From: Enhygromyxa salina
GTDB taxonomy: Bacteria; Myxococcota_A; Polyangia; Nannocystales; Nannocystaceae
DNA: 64,000 nucleotides
Direction: 5' to 3'
Assembly (NCBI RefSeq): GCF_000737335.2
Contig: NZ_JMCC02000066.1
Coordinates: forward strand, 54,734-118,733
A program made the translations under genes and the position numbers. Below, piece after piece: positions 34,908 through 44,669 of the stretch. Under the pieces are notes generated by a model, which did no database searches, was not told the origin of the DNA, and saw only the letters and a list, made by a program, of their open reading frames with translations. Position 1 is the first letter of the stretch, and each line of letters starts with the position of its first letter.

Positions 34908-35819
34908 TTGGCTGACGAATCACCCCACCCTTGCGACCCCGACGAGGTCATCGATCACCGCGTTCACGGCCTCCGGGATGGACTCGACGGCGTGCGCGAC
35001 CTGATGGACCGACTGCTCGGCGAAAACGGGTGCCCTTGGGACCGCGACCAGTCGCTCGCCAGCTTGCGTCCGTACCTGCTCGAGGAGGCCCACGAGGTGC
35101 TCGAGGCCCTCGATCACGACGACCCCGACGAGCACCGCCGCGAGCTCGGGGACTTGCTGTTTCAGATCGTCTTTCACGCGGCGCTGCGCGAGCGCGAGCA
35201 GCAATTTGATCTCGACGGCGTGATCGAGGCGATCCGCAGCAAGATGCTGCGTCGACACCCGCACGTGTTTGGCCCAGACGGGGCTGATCCGCAGATGACC
35301 CCCGCACAGGTCGAGGCCAACTGGGCCCAGATCAAGGCCGCCGAGCGAGCAGCCACTGCGGCCAGGGCCAAGTCCAAGTCGGGAGCCTCGACGGATCCAC
35401 ACATCCCCACCCCGCTCGCGGGTGTGCCCGCTTCGTTGCCGGCGATCCAGCGAGCGTGGCGACTGCAGAACAAGGCCGCCGCCGTCGGCTTCGATTGGCC
35501 TGACGTCGCTGGCCCGCTGCGCAAGTCTCACGAAGAATTCGACGAGCTCGAGGCGGCGATCCAGGCGGGAGATCCCGCGGCGATCGAAGAGGAGTTCGGC
35601 GACCTTCTGTTCGTGCTGGTGCGACTTGGAACCAAGCTCGGGATCGAGGCCGAGGCCGCGCTGCGGGGCACCAACCGCAAATTCGAGCGACGCTTTGGCC
35701 ACGTGATCCAGCGCTGCCACGCGCAGGGAATTGATCCAACGACCGCGGGGCTCGAGATCCTCGACGGGTTCTGGGACGAGGCCAAGGCGATCGAGCGCGG
35801 ACTCGATGACCCTGGCTAG
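34908..35819 (+). CDS. mazG: Nucleoside triphosphate pyrophosphohydrolase MazG
   Basis: A 303-residue two-domain MazG (E. coli 263). MazG hydrolyses NTPs and dNTPs to monophosphates and pyrophosphate, clearing abnormal nucleotides and lowering (p)ppGpp. Domain 1 has NGCPWDRDQ, then EEAHEVLEAL and ELGDLLFQIVFHA (the E-E-x2-E and E-x2-D metal sites). Domain 2 has GFDWPDV, KSHEEFDELEAAI and EEEFGDLLFVLVRL. An Ala/Lys-rich linker between the domains is longer than usual. The start is TTG with no clear ribosome site; no in-frame ATG precedes the first conserved block until residue 33. Confidence 0.95.
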   Translation: MADESPHPCDPDEVIDHRVHGLRDGLDGVRDLMDRLLGENGCPWDRDQSLASLRPYLLEEAHEVLEALDHDDPDEHRRELGDLLFQIVFHAALREREQQFDLDGVIEAIRSKMLRRHPHVFGPDGADPQMTPAQVEANWAQIKAAERAATAARAKSKSGASTDPHIPTPLAGVPASLPAIQRAWRLQNKAAAVGFDWPDVAGPLRKSHEEFDELEAAIQAGDPAAIEEEFGDLLFVLVRLGTKLGIEAEAALRGTNRKFERRFGHVIQRCHAQGIDPTTAGLEILDGFWDEAKAIERGLDDPG

Positions 35820-35882
35820 ATCGCTCGCCAGCTCGTGTGACCCGCGACAGCGTCGTCGCGCGTGATCTCGACCGCGCTGCAA

Positions 35883-35905
35883 CCAACGGCAGGGATTGCC
35901 GTTGG
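35883..35905. terminator. 9-bp perfect hairpin after mazG
   Basis: CCAACGGCA-gggat-TGCCGTTGG, 63 bases after the mazG stop, is a perfect 9-bp stem with a 5-base loop but no T-run. Possible terminator of mazG or a leader structure of the next gene. Confidence 0.5.
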
Positions 35906-36082
35906 ACGGACGGGGCCGGGCCCGAACACCCGTCTCATCGGACGACCTCGACATCCACCGCGCCGCGGTCGCTGGTCGAGGGTCGCGTTCGCCCCTGGCC
36001 TCTCATTTGCAACCTGGTGCCCCAACGCCAGCGCCTGCTGGCAGGGCCACCCTTTCCGGCCCATCATCCAAGAGGAGCGAGC

Positions 36083-36682
36083 ATGGCGGTCCCCAATAGT
36101 TTGGTCTTGCACGGCTACCGACACCTCGGACCTGACGGTCACAAGCGCGCTGCCCCCCACCTGAGCGTCGCCGTCGAGGCCCTCCACATGGCCTTGCTGA
36201 CCCTGGACGGATCTCCCGATGAAGGTCGAGACGCCAAACAAGGTCGCGCCGCAACCGCTCGCCACTTCCTCGCCGAGGCTGCCCTCGGCCTCGCTCACGC
36301 CCGGGTCTACATCCCGGGCGTTCGTACATACGCCGTCAACGTCGTCACCGCGACGGAGCGCGACGTGGACCGCGAGCTCACCCGCCTGCATGACCTCACC
36401 GCCCAGCTGCTGTGGCGCAACCACTCGATCTTGCCAGCCCGGACCCAGGCCCAACCGCTGGCCCCGGAAGATGAAGCCCAGCTCGCCGCGATGGTCCAGG
36501 ACCTCGCCACCCACGCCCGCATCGATCGCGCGATGCGTCACAAGTGGCTGGTCGCCGCGGCGCTGTTCGGTGGGCTCGCGCCGGTCTTGGGGGTCGCGCT
36601 GTACCTGCTCGCTGCGGTCAGCGGCACGGTCGCGGTCGTCGAGCTCGCCCGCGGTGCGCCGCCGCTGCTACCGGCGGCCTGA
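36083..36682 (+). CDS. Small membrane-anchored protein, unknown function
   Basis: A 199-residue protein. The ATG at 36083 is firmly set by AGAGGAG at 36071-36077. Residues 1-150 are soluble and helical (HLSVAVEALHMALLTLD, ATARHFLAEAALGLAHARV, DVDRELTRLHDLTAQLLW). Near the C-terminus there are one or two membrane segments (WLVAAALFGGLAPVLGVALY, then LLAAVSGTVAVVELA). It may be a tail-anchored inner-membrane protein with a cytoplasmic helical domain. I recognise no family. It is convergent with the AMIN-like gene only 5 bases away. Confidence 0.75.
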   Translation: MAVPNSLVLHGYRHLGPDGHKRAAPHLSVAVEALHMALLTLDGSPDEGRDAKQGRAATARHFLAEAALGLAHARVYIPGVRTYAVNVVTATERDVDRELTRLHDLTAQLLWRNHSILPARTQAQPLAPEDEAQLAAMVQDLATHARIDRAMRHKWLVAAALFGGLAPVLGVALYLLAAVSGTVAVVELARGAPPLLPAA

Positions 36683-36687
36683 TGGGG

Positions 36688-37494
36688 TCACTTGGCGCCG
36701 CTCGGCAAGAACGGGCCGCTGCCGTCCGAGCCTTGCTCGACATCGCCACCCGCAGGCGGCGGCGGGACACTTGGCGTCTGGTTGGGGCTGTCCGCGAACT
36801 CGACCACCAGCACCGTGTAGCCGTTGGGCCCGGCCTCGAAGCGCCAGTCGGGCGTCGCCTCCCAGCGCAGATCCAAGACGATGCGCACGTCCTTGCCCGT
36901 GCGCTCGACCTTGACCTCGTTGACAGGGGTGTTGAAGAACTTGGTGATCAGCTTGCGCCTGTTGTTGCGGATCTTGACCGAGGTCCGCGGGAGCTTGATC
37001 GTCACGCGCGTGCCCTCGGCCGTGACGTCTGGCTGAACCGAGGCGCTGAGCTGAAAGAACACCCGCGAGCTCGCCTCGGTCCGCTCGAAGCCGGTCCAGG
37101 TCAACACCGCCGAGGCCCCGCCAACCTCGGTGGGCGCGAACGGAGGCAGGTTTCCGCCGCCGAGCGAGACCCCCTGGTAGTAGCCGATCGGGTTGACGCT
37201 GTAGAACGGATCTTCGTCGACGGAGCCGATGTAGTTGGGCGCCCGCGAGCTGCCCCGGCTGTAGGACCAATTGGTCTTCAGGTCGGTGTCGGGGGTGCGC
37301 TGATCAATGACCAGCGGATCCGCGGGCGTGGTCTCGATCCGGCTGCTGGTTGGCGGAGGTGGGGCCGCGTTGGTGCGCCCGATCTCTGGGTCGCCGCTGG
37401 TTGGCGGTGGCGGAGGTGGCCCCGCCCATGCCGAGCCGGCGACCAAGAGCAGGGCTGCAGTTCCAGAGGTCACCACTAAGCGTCGAGGGCCCAT
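36688..37494 (-). CDS. Secreted AMIN-domain-like protein
   Basis: A 268-residue secreted protein with signal peptide (GTAALLLVAGSAWAG, cleaved after AWA). A Pro-rich linker leads to a beta domain at about residues 120-245. Its strands VTIKLPRTSVKIRNNRRKL, FFNTPVNEVKVERTGKDV and RIVLDLRW then YTVLVVEF follow the order of the AMIN domain, which binds peptidoglycan or targets envelope machines such as AmiC and PilQ. The tail is Gly/Pro-rich. It is transcribed toward 36688 on the side away from folC and may be the last gene of the accD-folC transcript, 129 bases after folC. Confidence 0.65.
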   Translation of the reverse strand: MGPRRLVVTSGTAALLLVAGSAWAGPPPPPPTSGDPEIGRTNAAPPPPTSSRIETTPADPLVIDQRTPDTDLKTNWSYSRGSSRAPNYIGSVDEDPFYSVNPIGYYQGVSLGGGNLPPFAPTEVGGASAVLTWTGFERTEASSRVFFQLSASVQPDVTAEGTRVTIKLPRTSVKIRNNRRKLITKFFNTPVNEVKVERTGKDVRIVLDLRWEATPDWRFEAGPNGYTVLVVEFADSPNQTPSVPPPPAGGDVEQGSDGSGPFLPSGAK

Positions 37495-37623
37495 CGAGGT
37501 GATCGTAGCCAGGCATGGGCGACTTTTCCAAGCAATCTGCCGGAGTGGGTCCGATCTCGGCCTGATCCCGCCCGGAGCCCCGCCGGATCCCCGCCGGATC
37601 CCCGCTGTTCACCGATCAGCCGT

Positions 37624-38868
37624 TCAGCCGTTCGGCCGACGGGTCACGGGATCGCTCAGCTCGGGGCCATCGAGCCCGCTCGCAGACGTGGAGGCCGCTG
37701 TTCGTGCGCGCATGGCCCCCACCAAAAAGTGGGATCCACAGACGAGCACGCTGGCGCCGCCCGCGACCGCGCGCTCGATCGCCGCGAGCAGCTGCGGGTC
37801 GGCGGGGCTGGGAAAGCGCGGCTCGTCGGGCCTGGCCACGGTCGCTAGATCGAACGCCCCCTCCCCTGCTGGTGGCACCAAGAGCAGCGGACCGAGCTCG
37901 CGCAGCTTCGCCGCCATCGCCGGCGCCGGCTTGTCTGCCATGGTCCCAAACACGATCGCCCGCGGCTGGATCTGAAGCTCGCGCAGCGCAGCGCACAGCG
38001 CCTCGACGCCGTCGAGGTTGTGCGCCACGTCGAGCCAGAGCTTGCCCTCGCCAAGCTCGACCTGCTCGAGCCGCCCCGCCCAGCGGACACCGTCTAGGTG
38101 GGCAGGCTTGGCGGTTCGCACGAACCAACGCAACAACCCCAGGGCCAGCGCGGCGTTGTGGCGTTGGTGGTGACCGAGCAGGCCCGTGGGCGGCTCGGCC
38201 AGGGGTGTGACGAATTCCAGCTCGGCTCCGCGCTCGCGCGATCGCTGCTCGATCGCGGCTCGAGCGGCCGGCGCCTGCTCCACGCTGAACACCGGGATCC
38301 GCCCGCGGATCACCGCCGCTTTCTCGGCGGCGATCAACTCGAGCGTGTCCCCGAGGTAGGACTGATGATCCAGCGCGAAGTGTGCGAAGCCAACGATGTC
38401 GGCGTGCACGGCCGTCGTCGCGTCGAGCCGCCCCCCCAGCCCCGCCTCGAGCACGACGACGCGACAACCAGCGTCGACAAAGTGCAGCAAGGCGATCGCG
38501 GTCAGGACCTCGAAGAAGGTCAGCGAGACCCCGAGCGTGGCCTCGACGGCGGCGATCCGATCGACGCCGGCCTGGACGCGTTCGTCCGCGATCGCCTGGC
38601 CATCAATGCGAATGCGCTCGCCGATCCGCTCGAGGTGCGGGCTGGTGAACAGCCCGACCGGTCCCCTGCGCAGCTTGCGTAGCCCATGGTCGAGCATCGC
38701 CGCGGTCGAGCCCTTGCCGTTGGTGCCCACGATCTGCACGACCGCGAACGGGGGATGCTCGCGCAGCCCGGGCAGCAGCGCGTCGAGGACTCGCTCGAGC
38801 GCGTCGAGGCCCAAGCGAACACCGATCGTCCTGCGGGCGAACAAGGCCGCGCGCCAGTCGAGGTTCAT
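37624..38868 (-). CDS. folC: Folylpolyglutamate/dihydrofolate synthase FolC
   Basis: A 414-residue Mur-ligase-type enzyme that adds glutamate to dihydropteroate and folates. The ATP loop VQIVGTNGKGST is at about residues 45-56. The family blocks SPHLERIGERIRIDG and FEVLTAIALLHF are present, followed by VVLEAGLGGRLDATT and WLDVAHNLDGVEAL near 250. The C-terminal domain holds AIVFGTMADKP. The length is typical (about 420). It begins 6 bases after the accD stop; accD-folC is a conserved order in proteobacteria. Confidence 0.95.
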   Translation of the reverse strand: MNLDWRAALFARRTIGVRLGLDALERVLDALLPGLREHPPFAVVQIVGTNGKGSTAAMLDHGLRKLRRGPVGLFTSPHLERIGERIRIDGQAIADERVQAGVDRIAAVEATLGVSLTFFEVLTAIALLHFVDAGCRVVVLEAGLGGRLDATTAVHADIVGFAHFALDHQSYLGDTLELIAAEKAAVIRGRIPVFSVEQAPAARAAIEQRSRERGAELEFVTPLAEPPTGLLGHHQRHNAALALGLLRWFVRTAKPAHLDGVRWAGRLEQVELGEGKLWLDVAHNLDGVEALCAALRELQIQPRAIVFGTMADKPAPAMAAKLRELGPLLLVPPAGEGAFDLATVARPDEPRFPSPADPQLLAAIERAVAGGASVLVCGSHFLVGAMRARTAASTSASGLDGPELSDPVTRRPNG

Positions 38869-38874
38869 GGGCTC

Positions 38875-39795
<921 letters not shown>

Positions 39796-39926
39796 GGTCT
39801 CTAATTCCCGTCCGCGTGAGCGCGGCCGCGGTATCATCCCCTTGGCACAACTCGCACGCAAGGCGTGCAAAGCTTCGCGCTCATCGAGTTCGCTCGTCCA
39901 AGCGAAGCCTGGAGGCACGTCGGTTC

Positions 39927-40586
39927 GTGAGTATCGCCCGTAAGCAAACCGACACTCCCGACTCGTCGGGACGGCTCGCGGCGGGACCCTGGCAGTCGGT
40001 GGCAGATCTGCATCAAGACACGGCAGGCCCAACCCTCCCCCAGGGGTCGTTGGCGTCCGTGGGGCGCGCGCTGCAGAACATCTTCGAGCGCTACAGCGGC
40101 AGCGCGGTCCGGCGGGTGGTTGGCGTGTCCGACGAATACGGGATCGACGGGCTCTACGTGGCCTTCATCGTCATGCGTGAGCGAACCGCGTGGCCGGTGA
40201 TGCGCAGCGAAGATCGCCAGGCGCTCGAGCTCGCGTCGCGGCTGATGTCGGGCTTTGCGATGCTGCCCAGCTCCACATACATGCAGGTGCCGCCGGCCGA
40301 GGTCGAGGTGCTCGTCGATCGGATCATGACCTCGGTCGCGCAGTGGGCACGCCAGCGGCTCAGCGCGGATCTCAAGCGCGAGTACATGGCGCTGCTCGAA
40401 GAGTACGCCGAGCGCCTGCGCCCGCTGCTGGAAGCCCAGCGCCCCGGTGCCGTCGCCGATCCCCTGGCCGACCGCCCCGCGATCACGATCGCGCTGATGG
40501 AGGCGTTCGAGCAGTGGCTGGCCGCCGACAGCACGCTGCCCGCGCGCCGCCACATGCTGGCGATCCTCGAGGGCTTGTTCGGGTAG
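39927..40586 (+). CDS. Hypothetical soluble helical protein
   Basis: A 219-residue protein starting at GTG 39927 with GGAGG at 39911-39915 (11 bases away, a slightly long spacing). No signal or membrane segment. Residues 40-115 are mixed alpha/beta (ALQNIFERYSGSAVRRVVG, YGIDGLYVAFIVMRE) and the remainder is helical (VDRIMTSVAQWARQRLSAD). No known family is recognised. It is divergent from accD and precedes purM by 83 bases. Confidence 0.7.
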   Translation: MSIARKQTDTPDSSGRLAAGPWQSVADLHQDTAGPTLPQGSLASVGRALQNIFERYSGSAVRRVVGVSDEYGIDGLYVAFIVMRERTAWPVMRSEDRQALELASRLMSGFAMLPSSTYMQVPPAEVEVLVDRIMTSVAQWARQRLSADLKREYMALLEEYAERLRPLLEAQRPGAVADPLADRPAITIALMEAFEQWLAADSTLPARRHMLAILEGLFG

Positions 40587-40669
40587 CCTTGGCCCATGGC
40601 GGCGGCCCTCGCACGACCCGGTCATTCGTGGGTTTGCGGTCCCCCAGGGCGCTTGGTAAGTCGGCGCAG

Positions 40670-41755
<1,086 letters not shown>

Positions 41756-41782
41756 ACTAAGCCTCACGTTTGGGCCTCCATT

Positions 41783-43303
41783 TTGGCGAGCGCGACGACC
41801 AACCACTACGACCTGATCGTGCTCGGCACCGACTTCGCCGGGCTGGTCGCGGCCGCGTTGGTTGCCCGGCGAGGCAAGCGGGTGCTGGTGATCCCCCACG
41901 GTCCGATCGACGGGCGCTACCGGCTCGCGCGTCGGGGCTTCTCGCTCGACACGGCCCCGCTCGTGCACTTGGGGTGTCCGGCGGTGCAGCGGGTGTTCGA
42001 GGAGCTCGGCCTGTGGACGCAGATCCGCCGCGAGCACCGGCCGCTGGGTGAGCTGCTGCACTACGCGCTGGCCGAGCACCGCCTCGACGCCGCGCCGACC
42101 GACGCGAGCTGGCTGCGAGAGGTCCACCGCGAGTGGCCTGACGATCCCGTCGCCGAGGCCTGGGAGCACCGCCAGCAGTGGAGCGAGGCGACCGACGAGC
42201 TGCTCGACGAGCTGCTTGGCTCCGACAGCGCGCTGGTCCCCGATGGGTTTTGGAGCCGACGGTTCTTGGCCCGGGTGTCCAGCCAACTGCCGGCCGCCGA
42301 CTTCGACGAGCTTGGACCGCTGGGCCCCGACCACCCGCTGCGGGTCCAGTCGCGCGCGCTCGAGGCTTGGCTGCAGCACCTGGGCCCAGGGCAGCTGGGC
42401 AAGGCCGCGAGCTTGCGGATCTCGAGGCTGTGGGCGCGCGGCCCCGAAGATCGCAGCGGCGGCGCGCCAGGGCTGCGCGAGCAGCTGCTTCAGCGGATCG
42501 AGCTCAAGTCCGGCGAGGTCAAGTCGAACCTGCGGATCGCCGAGGTCATGCACAAGCGCGGGCGGGTCAAGGGCATCACCTTGCTGGGCAAACGCGATCG
42601 CTACGGCTGTGATCACATGCTGATCGCCACCGATCCACGCCGGCTGATCGACGGACCGCTGGTCGCCGCCTCGCTGCCCAAGCCGCTGCAGGTCAGCCTC
42701 GACAACATCGAGAGCGCGGCCCGGCGGTTCGTGCTGCACCTCGACATCGACGAGCGCGGGATCGGGCCGGGGCTCGAGGGGCTGGTCGTGTGCGTACCGA
42801 CGCGGGCGCAGGCCGAGGGGGTTGGCATGACCTACCTGCGGCTCGATCCAGGGCCGGCGCAAGACGGCGTGCGCAGCGTGTCGATCGTGCGGATGCTCGG
42901 GCCGGACGAGCCGACCGACGACGTCCGCGAGCGGATCCTCGACGAGCTCGAGCAGCGCGGCGTGCTGCCCTTCGCGCGGCCGTGGCTGCGGCTGATCCAC
43001 TCGCCCCACGACGGCCGCGAGGCGACCGACGGCGCGGGGCAGCGGCTCGAGGCGCTCGGGGCCGACACCGCCCTGCGCGTGCCGATGGACCCGCTGTACC
43101 GGCTGCGGGGCGCCGAGCCCAGTCTTGGCGTGGGCTTGCTGCCACACTCGTCGGGGATCAAGAACCTGTACTTCGCGTCACGCATGACCTACCCCGGGCT
43201 TGGGCTCGAGGGGGAGTTCGCGGCTGGCTGGGCGGCCGCGGGCGCGGTCGCGGCGGCTGGGCGCGCGGGCCTTGGGCGCAATCTGTTTCTTGGACGCGGC
43301 TGA
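41783..43303 (+). CDS. FAD-dependent oxidoreductase, phytoene-dehydrogenase/amine-oxidase-like
   Basis: A 506-residue protein with an N-terminal dinucleotide fold, DLIVLGTDFAGLVAAALVAR (G-x-D-x2-G in place of G-x-G-x2-G), then KRVLVIPHG. The C-terminal part contains YFASRMTYPGLGLEGEFAAG, like the FAD-closing segment of the phytoene desaturase and amine oxidase superfamily. The substrate is unknown. HpnE belongs to the same superfamily, but I cannot see specific HpnE features. The start is TTG at 41783; no better codon is close. Probably co-transcribed with purM and convergent with the YgfZ gene 9 bases away. Confidence 0.75.
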   Translation: MASATTNHYDLIVLGTDFAGLVAAALVARRGKRVLVIPHGPIDGRYRLARRGFSLDTAPLVHLGCPAVQRVFEELGLWTQIRREHRPLGELLHYALAEHRLDAAPTDASWLREVHREWPDDPVAEAWEHRQQWSEATDELLDELLGSDSALVPDGFWSRRFLARVSSQLPAADFDELGPLGPDHPLRVQSRALEAWLQHLGPGQLGKAASLRISRLWARGPEDRSGGAPGLREQLLQRIELKSGEVKSNLRIAEVMHKRGRVKGITLLGKRDRYGCDHMLIATDPRRLIDGPLVAASLPKPLQVSLDNIESAARRFVLHLDIDERGIGPGLEGLVVCVPTRAQAEGVGMTYLRLDPGPAQDGVRSVSIVRMLGPDEPTDDVRERILDELEQRGVLPFARPWLRLIHSPHDGREATDGAGQRLEALGADTALRVPMDPLYRLRGAEPSLGVGLLPHSSGIKNLYFASRMTYPGLGLEGEFAAGWAAAGAVAAAGRAGLGRNLFLGRG

Positions 43304-43312
43304 GCTGGCGGC

Positions 43313-44257
43313 TCAGCGGCGGCCGCCAAGGGTCACGGTCGCCGCTTGCTGGCGACCCGCCCGACCTGGATCGTCGCCCAGCGGCGGGCTCTGAACCGTG
43401 ACCGACAGCGCGCCTGCTCGCAGCTGCGTCCCCGGCTTGGCGTGGGCGCGGCGAACGATCGCCAGGCCCTCGAGCGCCTGGGTGTGACTGGTCAGCTGAC
43501 CGATCTCTGCCGCTGGGTCCGCGCCCTCGACCTGCAGCCCGATCGGCAGACCCGACTCTGGCAGCGCCGACAGCTTGACCCGGACCATCACGCGGTTGAC
43601 CTTCCCGCGGTTGTGAATGCGCGAGAGCGGCTCTTGACCCAAGAAGCAGCCCTTGTCGTAGGACACGGCGTCGACGAAACCAACCTCGGGCGGGAACCGA
43701 TCCGCTGCGATCTCGAAGCCCCAGGCTGGACGCCCGTGGGTCACGCGGGCCGCCGTGAACTGGTCGGCGTTGGCGGCTTCGCCCAGGTTCTCCAGCGTGG
43801 CCAGGCCTGGCGTGGGACCCACCACCAACACCCCCGGCAACGGATGCGAGCCCGCGAACGCGCGAACGCCAGCGGGCAGCGGCCCGAGCTGCTCGGGCGT
43901 CAGCGCGCCGCTGTCCGTCCACGCGATCGCACACTGATGATCCGCCAGCGGCTCGAGCTCGACGTCGTCCATGATGATGTGGGCGTCGAGCTTGGCGGTC
44001 ACCACGGGCGCGATCTCGGCGGGCAGCAGCAGCCAGGGTTCGTCCTCGGCGACCGCCAAGACCACGACCTCGCTGATGATCTTGCCCTTGACCGTGAGCA
44101 GCGTGGCCGCCGTCGCCCGCCCAGGTGTGAGCTCACCGACGTCGGCGCTGAGCAAGCCCTGGAGAAAACGCGTGGCGTCGTCGCCTGTGACGCGGACCAC
44201 CGCGCGAGCTTGGTGCGGGAGCGTGGCGAGCAGAGCGTGGCGGATCGTCGCGGTCAC
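43313..44257 (-). CDS. YgfZ/GcvT-like folate-binding protein
   Basis: A 314-residue protein of the YgfZ/Caf17 branch of the GcvT superfamily, which aids iron-sulfur cluster assembly on some enzymes in a folate-dependent way. The diagnostic motif is DKGCFLGQEPLSRIH, matching K-G-C-[YF]-x-G-Q-E with its cysteine. The N-terminus (VVRVTGDDATRFLQGLLSADV and then TLLTVKGKIISEVVV) is the usual folate-binding start. GTG 44257 is chosen; the longer open frame upstream runs into repeat family 2. The C-terminal tail is Gly/Arg-rich. Confidence 0.9.
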   Translation of the reverse strand: MTATIRHALLATLPHQARAVVRVTGDDATRFLQGLLSADVGELTPGRATAATLLTVKGKIISEVVVLAVAEDEPWLLLPAEIAPVVTAKLDAHIIMDDVELEPLADHQCAIAWTDSGALTPEQLGPLPAGVRAFAGSHPLPGVLVVGPTPGLATLENLGEAANADQFTAARVTHGRPAWGFEIAADRFPPEVGFVDAVSYDKGCFLGQEPLSRIHNRGKVNRVMVRVKLSALPESGLPIGLQVEGADPAAEIGQLTSHTQALEGLAIVRRAHAKPGTQLRAGALSVTVQSPPLGDDPGRAGRQQAATVTLGGRR

Positions 44258-44388
44258 GCCTGCACCATGACAAGCCTGGTCGGGGCCCGCAACAGACAGC
44301 CCGCGCGGTGGGAGGTATCGCGCGACTGCTCTGCGAAGTGCGAACGCCCATGGGGCAGACGACGAAAGCGTCCCCAGGCACCACGAGA

Positions 44389-44492
44389 GCCCCCTTTCAG
44401 GGCTTCCAGGGGGCAATGATGCCCCCGCGTACAGCCAGCCCGGTGGGAGCGAGCGCAGCGAGTGACCTGCGAAGCGCGAAGGCGTATGTGGC
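44389..44492 (+). repeat. Dispersed repeat family 2, copy d
   Basis: It opens with GCCCCCTTTCAGGGCTTCCAG and gggggc, an expanded hairpin, then atgcccccgcgtacagccag, cccggtgggagcgagcgcag, cgagtgacctgcgaagcgcg and aaggcgtatgtgg. A partial copy (ctgcgaagtgcgaacgccca) precedes it at 44331-44352. It is followed closely by copy e. Confidence 0.8.
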
Positions 44493-44525
44493 GGACGACA
44501 ACACCGTCCCCCCAGCACTACGAGA

Positions 44526-44624
44526 GCCCCCTCCAAGGGGGCCAATCATGCCCCCGCGTACTGCCAGCCCGGTGGGAGCGAGCGCAGCGAGTGACCTGCG
44601 AAGTGCGAAGGCGTATGTGGGGGT
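44526..44624 (+). repeat. Dispersed repeat family 2, copy e
   Basis: This is the best-preserved copy: hairpin GCCCCCTCCAAGGGGGC (44526-44542), then catgcccccgcgtactgcca, the gtgggagcgagcgcagcgag block and gaaggcgtatgtgggggtc. It is about 45 bases before the TolC-like gene. It and copy d share long identical stretches, pointing to recent duplication. Confidence 0.85.
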
Positions 44625-44669
44625 CATACACAACTTGCGGGGCTTGGAGCGGCGGTGTAGGGGTTGCCG

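Noticed and set aside
41783..43303. Assignment of the FAD oxidoreductase as HpnE
   Set aside because: Only the general dinucleotide fold and the C-terminal FAD segment are visible, and the gene is in a purM context far from hpnC and hpnD.
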